Origin: Bacteroidales bacterium
GTDB lineage: Bacteria; Bacteroidota; Bacteroidia; Bacteroidales; UBA932
Reading direction: 5' to 3'
Assembly (NCBI GenBank): GCA_016290415.1
Contig: JAEETP010000013.1
Coordinates: 1-35,051, forward strand
Length of the DNA stretch: 35,051 nt
The translations under genes were made by a program, and so were the position numbers. Positions within the stretch are counted from its first letter, which is position 1, and each line of letters begins with the position of its first letter. Below the pieces are notes generated by a model. The model made no database searches. It saw only the letters and a program-made list of their open reading frames with translations, and was not told the DNA's origin. Below, piece by piece: positions 32,376-35,051 of this stretch.

Positions 32376-32783
32376 ATGGAGATACCGCAGGGAAACACCC
32401 GGGAGGATATCAAGGCCCGGAGACAAATCATCAAAGACTTTTATGCTCAGTGGATATCTGCTCATCCGGAGAAGCGGGTGTGGAATAAATCGCTGAAAGC
32501 GTATATCTATGTGAAGTTCCAGTCGATCAATGAAACGCTCGGGCATGCATCTGGTACATTTGAGTCAACGCTTGCTGTGTTTAAGCTAAACGAATTATTG
32601 ACATCAGCCAAGGTCATTGAGAAAAAGCCCAAGAAACAAGAAGATAAGAATCAGAAGATGTTCTCCGAGATAATTATCCTGAAACTAGGTAACATCAAAC
32701 TAACAGTTGGTAAGCAGAAAAATACAGGGGACTATATCCAGTATTGTGTCACAGTTCCTGGAGTTAGAATGATAAAAAAATAA
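32376..32783 (+). CDS. Conserved Bacteroidales protein of unknown function (135 aa)
   Basis: From ATG 32376 it begins MEIPQGNTREDIKARRQIIK, which looks like the natural start; the frame is open from 32328 but a promoter lies inside that part. The core, DFYAQWISAHPEKRVWNKSL then YVKFQSINETLGHASGTFES TLAVF, resembles a protein family I have met repeatedly in Bacteroides accessory regions. The C-terminal part (IILKLGNIKLTVGKQKNTGDYIQYCVT) looks like a small beta domain. No motif gives a function. It sits between a repeat fragment and the full repeat, so it is the first gene of the cassette-like array. Confidence 0.65.
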   Translation: MEIPQGNTREDIKARRQIIKDFYAQWISAHPEKRVWNKSLKAYIYVKFQSINETLGHASGTFESTLAVFKLNELLTSAKVIEKKPKKQEDKNQKMFSEIIILKLGNIKLTVGKQKNTGDYIQYCVTVPGVRMIKK

Positions 32784-32874
32784 AAGCCGCCCAGGCCGCG
32801 ACTTTAGATGGGGCTCGTATTAACAAATGTTAAGAGGGTTGTCAACCCTTTCCGAAATCCCCGTGACGATTCCA
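32774..32874 (-). ncRNA. Candidate small RNA in repeat copy A
   Basis: From the minus-strand promoter at 32907-32878, transcription should start near 32874 and stop at a hairpin (AAAGTCGC / GCGGCTTT, one mismatch; bases 32805-32783) followed by a T-rich run (32782-32774), giving about 100 nt. AGGGTT-GTC-AACCCT forms an internal hairpin (32835-32849). A 23-codon frame (32875-32804) lies within, but its ATG sits at or before the expected start of transcription, so a non-coding RNA is more likely. The tail overlaps the end of the 135-aa gene. Confidence 0.5.
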
Positions 32875-32877
32875 TTG

Positions 32878-32907
32878 CAAAGGTATAAACTATGTTTGAT
32901 TCTGCAA
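32878..32907 (-). promoter_or_regulatory. Minus-strand promoter inside repeat copy A
   Basis: TTG (32907-32905), 19 nt, TACCTTTG (32885-32878). Fully conserved in copy B. Confidence 0.6.
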
Positions 32908-33096
32908 GATAATCTGCCACATTTTATGTCTTGTCCCGCGAAAGCGCTGGGGCTAACGTGGCGACACGGGAGCTCCCAGCGGGGGATGAATGTCACCGAA
33001 AGGCTTTAAGGAGGGTGCCGGTCGCGCTGCTTTAAGGGTTTACCTTCACTAAGTGGGAGAGGGGCGCTTTTGCGGGCCCGGTGATGAGAGAGCGAA

Positions 33097-33178
33097 GGTG
33101 CAGATATAGTCCGTAGCTTGAATGCTTTCCGGGGCAGATTTTTGCCCGGAAAGCATTGCAAGCGGAGGCATCTGCACC
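33097..33178. other. Large two-part hairpin at the right end of the repeat
   Basis: Inner stem: GCTTG plus AATGCTTTCCGGG (33116-33133) pairs with CCCGGAAAGCATT, a bulged G, and CAAGC (33145-33163), 18 bp in all. Outer stem: GGTGCAGAT (33097-33105) with ATCTGCACC (33170-33178), 9 bp perfect. The fragments at 32199 and 34183 keep only the right-hand side of this fold. Confidence 0.75.
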
Positions 33179-33341
33179 GAGCGGATATCGTCCTTCCCGT
33201 TTCTGGAAAAACTATTTCTGTTTTAGGCTCTCAATATGGGAGAATTTGAGAAAAACGTTCGTTCTGTGACGAGCGGATGGGTACCTTTGCACAGAATTAT
33301 TTATAACCGTCATCTTAACTTTTATGTTAAGAAAATAATTG

Positions 33342-33349
33342 TATCTTTG
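33342..33349 (+). promoter_or_regulatory. Probable -7 box of the second toxin/XRE-like pair
   Basis: TATCTTTG, 20 nt before ATG 33370. No -33 TTTG at the right distance. The 33185-33341 spacer holds no gene I can support. Confidence 0.45.
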
Positions 33350-33369
33350 TATTAATTTATTTGTGACGT

Positions 33370-33867
33370 ATGACTAGGAGAGTAGAGTTCGTTCCTTTAT
33401 TGTTGACGGAAACCACCGACATCTTTACTATCAGATTAAATGGAGAAGATGAAACGGAGTTCCATAAATTTTTCATCCTGTTCAAGGACACAAAGGATAA
33501 GTATTTGAAAGATGACCTTGACAGAATAATAGCTGCTATCGATAAAATAGCAAGTAACGGTGCTTTAGAGAATTACTTTAGGGTCGAAGGGAAGATGAAA
33601 GACAGGGTATGTGCTATACCACTGTTGATTTCCAGGAGAAATGTTTCAGAGCATGGATCCTTGAGATTATTTTGTCTACGAGTCTCTGAAAGCCTGATTA
33701 TTGTAGGAGGTGGAGGACTTAAACTGTCCCGAACATATGAACAAGACGACAATTTGGCAAGTGTTGTTTCGCTTCTTCAGGCTGTGGATGAAAAATTAGT
33801 CGAATTAGAGAAGAACGGCATTAATTTGAATGAAGAATTGGAACAAATTGTTGTCGATATAGATTAG
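33370..33867 (+). CDS. Putative toxin of a type II toxin-antitoxin pair (165 aa)
   Basis: A soluble 165-aa protein whose centre, YFRVEGKMKDRVCAIPLL, followed by GSLRLFCLRVSESLIIVGGG GLKLSRTY, resembles the RelE/HigB-like pattern 'FR..G...D....LP...LRLY...D..LILG.GG.K' of long Bacteroidales toxins. An acidic helical tail follows (DEKLVELEKNGINLNEELEQ). The XRE gene begins 2 nt after its stop, the toxin-first order of HigBA-like modules. Toxin activity is inferred, not shown. Confidence 0.65.
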   Translation: MTRRVEFVPLLLTETTDIFTIRLNGEDETEFHKFFILFKDTKDKYLKDDLDRIIAAIDKIASNGALENYFRVEGKMKDRVCAIPLLISRRNVSEHGSLRLFCLRVSESLIIVGGGGLKLSRTYEQDDNLASVVSLLQAVDEKLVELEKNGINLNEELEQIVVDID

Positions 33868-33869
33868 TT

Positions 33870-34154
33870 ATGGCATCCATTAAATACATTCATCCTGATT
33901 TTAAAGAAGCCGTCTCTGCCGTTTCTCCAGAAATTAAAAAAGAGGTTGGCTATTCGTTTGATATTGCCGCCAGAATTCGTTCAATTTTAGTTAAAAAAGG
34001 CTTATCACAAGCAGAATTTGCCCGTATGATTGGCAAAAAAGAGGCAGAGATATCAAGATGGATGAGCGGCACCCATAACTTCACAATTCGGACAATATCA
34101 GTGATTGAAACTGTTCTAGGAGAGACCGTGATCAGTGTAAAGAAACCGTATTGA
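33870..34154 (+). CDS. XRE-family antitoxin-like regulator
   Basis: A 94-aa protein with a clear helix-turn-helix (about 27-82: IAARIRSILVKKGLSQAEFA, then KKEAEISRWMSGTHNFTIRT). The N-terminal 25 residues (MASIKYIHPDFKEAVSAVSP) may bind the partner. It follows the putative toxin by 2 nt and is the last plus-strand gene before the repeat fragment at 34183. Likely antitoxin and autorepressor. Confidence 0.78.
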   Translation: MASIKYIHPDFKEAVSAVSPEIKKEVGYSFDIAARIRSILVKKGLSQAEFARMIGKKEAEISRWMSGTHNFTIRTISVIETVLGETVISVKKPY

Positions 34155-34182
34155 TCTATTTGATTGACGTAATATATATAAT

Positions 34183-34212
34183 ATTGCAAGCTAAGGCATC
34201 TGCACCGAGCGG
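34183..34212 (+). repeat. Right-end fragment of the 400-bp repeat (30 bp)
   Basis: Matches 33155-33184 with two mismatches (TA for GG) and ends at the same base, ...GCACCGAGCGG. It is shorter on its left side than the fragment at 32199. Confidence 0.65.
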
Positions 34213-34221
34213 GCAGGGCAG

Positions 34222-34623
34222 TTAAATGATTGAGACTAGCAGCAGGTCGTGAGCGAGCTGGTGAAGGCCGCTTTCTATCTTCTTCGCTTGCGTATCCGAG
34301 ATGTATGTGTCGCCACTTTTGTAGTGGCGCATAAGGCTGGGGGAGATGCCTATCTTTTCGGCGAACTTTGAAACATTGATAAAGTCAAAGGCATTGAATA
34401 GCGCAGAGATGTCGTACTTGTATGTAAAAGTGAGATCCTTTAGCTCTGCCGGTAATTCCTGATGGCTGTCACGGTAGAACTCCAGAAGATCGTTGTAGCC
34501 GGCCATCATCTCTTCTTTAGCCTCATCTACACTGCTTCCGCTGCCGTGTAAAACAGTCTTGAGGTTCTCGGTAAAAACTGAGTACCCGTCGCCGTCCTTT
34601 TCTATTATTGCAAGAGCTTTCAT
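34222..34623 (-). CDS. HicB-family antitoxin with C-terminal helix-turn-helix, no HicA
   Basis: A 133-aa protein from ATG 34623 (MKALAIIEKDGDGYSVFTEN); a longer frame to 34650 lacks support. The N-terminal HicB fold shows the usual 'DGDGYSVF...VLHGSGSSVDEAKEEM' pattern. The C-terminal helix-turn-helix is SKFAEKIGISPSLMRHYKSG. HicB normally follows a small HicA mRNA interferase, but upstream (34624-34810) there is only a promoter and a hairpin, so this is an orphan. It could be a stand-alone regulator or counter to toxins elsewhere. Confidence 0.85.
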   Translation of the reverse strand: MKALAIIEKDGDGYSVFTENLKTVLHGSGSSVDEAKEEMMAGYNDLLEFYRDSHQELPAELKDLTFTYKYDISALFNAFDFINVSKFAEKIGISPSLMRHYKSGDTYISDTQAKKIESGLHQLAHDLLLVSII

Positions 34624-34636
34624 ATCATTTTTGTTA

Positions 34637-34667
34637 CAAATATAGCACAAAAATGTGATACAGCAAA
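34637..34667 (-). promoter_or_regulatory. Promoter of the orphan hicB gene with central palindrome
   Basis: Minus strand: TTTG (34667-34664), 19 nt, TATATTTG (34644-34637), 13 nt before the ATG. The palindrome CACA-AAAA-TGTG (34646-34657) lies between the two boxes, a natural repressor site. Confidence 0.75.
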
Positions 34668-34719
34668 ACTATTATTGCTGCAATATAGTAGCCATGATCT
34701 TACTCCTGGAGGAATAAAT

Positions 34720-34740
34720 CTCAATTTCTCCCAAATTGAG
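34720..34740. other. Perfect 8-bp hairpin upstream of hicB
   Basis: CTCAATTT and AAATTGAG around CTCCC. No T tract. Purpose unknown; the rest of 34668-34810 holds nothing I can name. Confidence 0.4.
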
Positions 34741-34810
34741 AATAAAGTATGTTCGGGAAAGGATGTTGTGTTTTCGAAGTCAGAAATACTTTCTACAATC
34801 GGACAGGCAC

Positions 34811-34909
34811 ACAAAAAAAGGTAGCCTGGGACGCTACCTTAAGGGCTCGAATCAAGTTGCCTTGAGAGGGTTGTCATCCCTTCGAAACGAATTCCCTGCG
34901 ACGATTCCA
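34811..34909 (-). ncRNA. Candidate small RNA in repeat copy B
   Basis: Expected start near 34909, end at a perfect 8-bp hairpin AAGGTAGC / GCTACCTT (34818-34840) followed on the minus strand by a run of T (complement of the A run at 34813-34819). The stem sequence differs from copy A but pairing is kept. A 23-codon frame (34910-34839) again ends at the terminator; its ATG is at or before the likely transcription start. Confidence 0.52.
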
Positions 34910-34912
34910 TTG

Positions 34913-34942
34913 CAAAGGTATAAACTATGTTTGATTCTGCAA
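34913..34942 (-). promoter_or_regulatory. Minus-strand promoter inside repeat copy B
   Basis: TTG, 19 nt, TACCTTTG on the minus strand, base for base the same as in copy A. Confidence 0.6.
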
Positions 34943-35051
34943 GATAATCTGCCACATTTTATGTCTTGCCCCGCGAAAGCGCTGGGGCTAACGTGGCGAC
35001 ACGACAGCTCCCGGCGGGGGATGAATGTCACCGAAAGGCTTTAAGGAGGGT

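Larger units (their letters stand above)
32774..33184. repeat. Full copy of a structured ~400-bp repeat (copy A)
   Basis: Matches 34811-35051 (copy B) without gaps from 32866 to 33016, with 4 differences in 151 positions; homology with small gaps reaches left to about 32783. Visible structure: CGC-GAAA-GCG (32937-32946) and CGTG-GCGA-CACG (32957-32968), both GNRA-type loops; an outer stem CGCTGGG/CCCAGCG (32945-32951 with 32975-32981) that stays paired in copy B through a T:G pair; and a large right-end hairpin (33097-33178). The left part carries a minus-strand promoter and terminator. A short plus-strand frame crosses it, but nucleotide structure rather than protein seems conserved. Family unknown. 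Confidence 0.75.
34811..35051. repeat. Copy B of the structured ~400-bp repeat, cut by the window end
   Basis: Aligned to copy A at a constant offset of 2035 from 34901 to 35051 (4 differences in 151), and with small gaps back to about 34818. It follows the orphan hicB as copy A follows the 135-aa gene. The right part, including the large hairpin, would lie beyond the window. Confidence 0.78.

Noticed and set aside
32827-33009. Short plus-strand frames in both repeat copies (also 34736-35044) with near-identical 44-residue ends (starting LQRYKLCLILQDNLPHF).
   Set aside because: The identity follows from DNA identity of the repeat. The few differences include amino-acid changes while RNA pairing is kept, and the N-terminal parts are unrelated.
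33091-33112. GATATAGTCC inside the repeat, similar to the S/P7 strand of group I introns.
   Set aside because: No complementary GACTA-type strand is found upstream within the element, and the short copies would lack the core. Group II domain V features were also looked for and not seen.
32199-35051. CRISPR array or classical integron attC array.
   Set aside because: No short regularly spaced repeats; the repeat is about 400 bp, the units contain genes, and no attC-type core pairs or integrase were found.
1-35051. tRNA or rRNA genes.
   Set aside because: No cloverleaf-like sequence with a T-loop GTTCRANNC pattern and no rRNA signature were noticed on either strand. This was done by eye, so a tRNAscan run would settle it.

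Overview
The window looks like a chromosomal segment of a Bacteroidota bacterium, almost certainly order Bacteroidales. Reasons: promoters repeatedly match the Bacteroides-type signal (TTTG or TTG, 19-20 nt, TAnnTTTG); Rho carries a long Ala/Pro then Gln/Asn-rich insert; there is a giant TamB-like protein and an amidophosphoribosyltransferase-like protein starting Met-Gly-Gly instead of Met-Cys. The left half is visibly GC-rich, so a GC-rich lineage such as an Alistipes-like or uncultured gut group is plausible, but genus cannot be fixed from here.

Bases 1 to about 14690 are dense core genome: the end of pyrF, rho, tamB (opposite strand, tail to tail with rho), gyrA, a secreted TPR protein, a PurF-like protein, a short ComEC-like membrane protein and ackA. 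Bases 14690-15160 hold no convincing gene but contain a strong hairpin and a 253-bp element bounded by perfect 21-bp inverted repeats. A YefM-YoeB toxin-antitoxin pair follows with a clear promoter and an operator-like palindrome. Bases 15695-19411 form a tight minus-strand operon: yccF, lutA, lutB, lutC (lactate oxidation) and a calcineurin-like phosphoesterase lipoprotein, joined by 1-nt gaps or 4-8-nt overlaps.

From about 19480 to the window end the sequence becomes more AT-rich and turns into an accessory island built from small, independently promoted units: a putative toxin/XRE pair, an orphan YefM antitoxin, a von Willebrand A protein next to an unrecognised 354-aa protein, a PLD-helicase-DUF3427 protein translationally coupled to a Nudix hydrolase, an XRE regulator plus HNH endonuclease, a GmrSD-type (DUF262/DUF1524) protein with an added C-terminal EVE-like domain, a TonB-C-like protein, a conserved unknown gene, a second putative toxin/XRE pair and an orphan HicB. 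Many families fit anti-phage defence or toxin-antitoxin roles. No integrase, transposase, tRNA or CRISPR array is visible.

The most unusual structure is at 32199-35051. A roughly 400-bp repeat (full at 32774-33184, cut by the window end at 34811-35051), plus two shorter pieces sharing the same right end (32199-32253 and 34183-34212), separates the last genes into a cassette-like array. Inside both long copies, on the minus strand, sit a well-formed promoter and an intrinsic terminator about 100 nt apart. The terminator stem differs in sequence between copies but keeps its pairing, which suggests a small RNA. I could not identify this element with any family I know.
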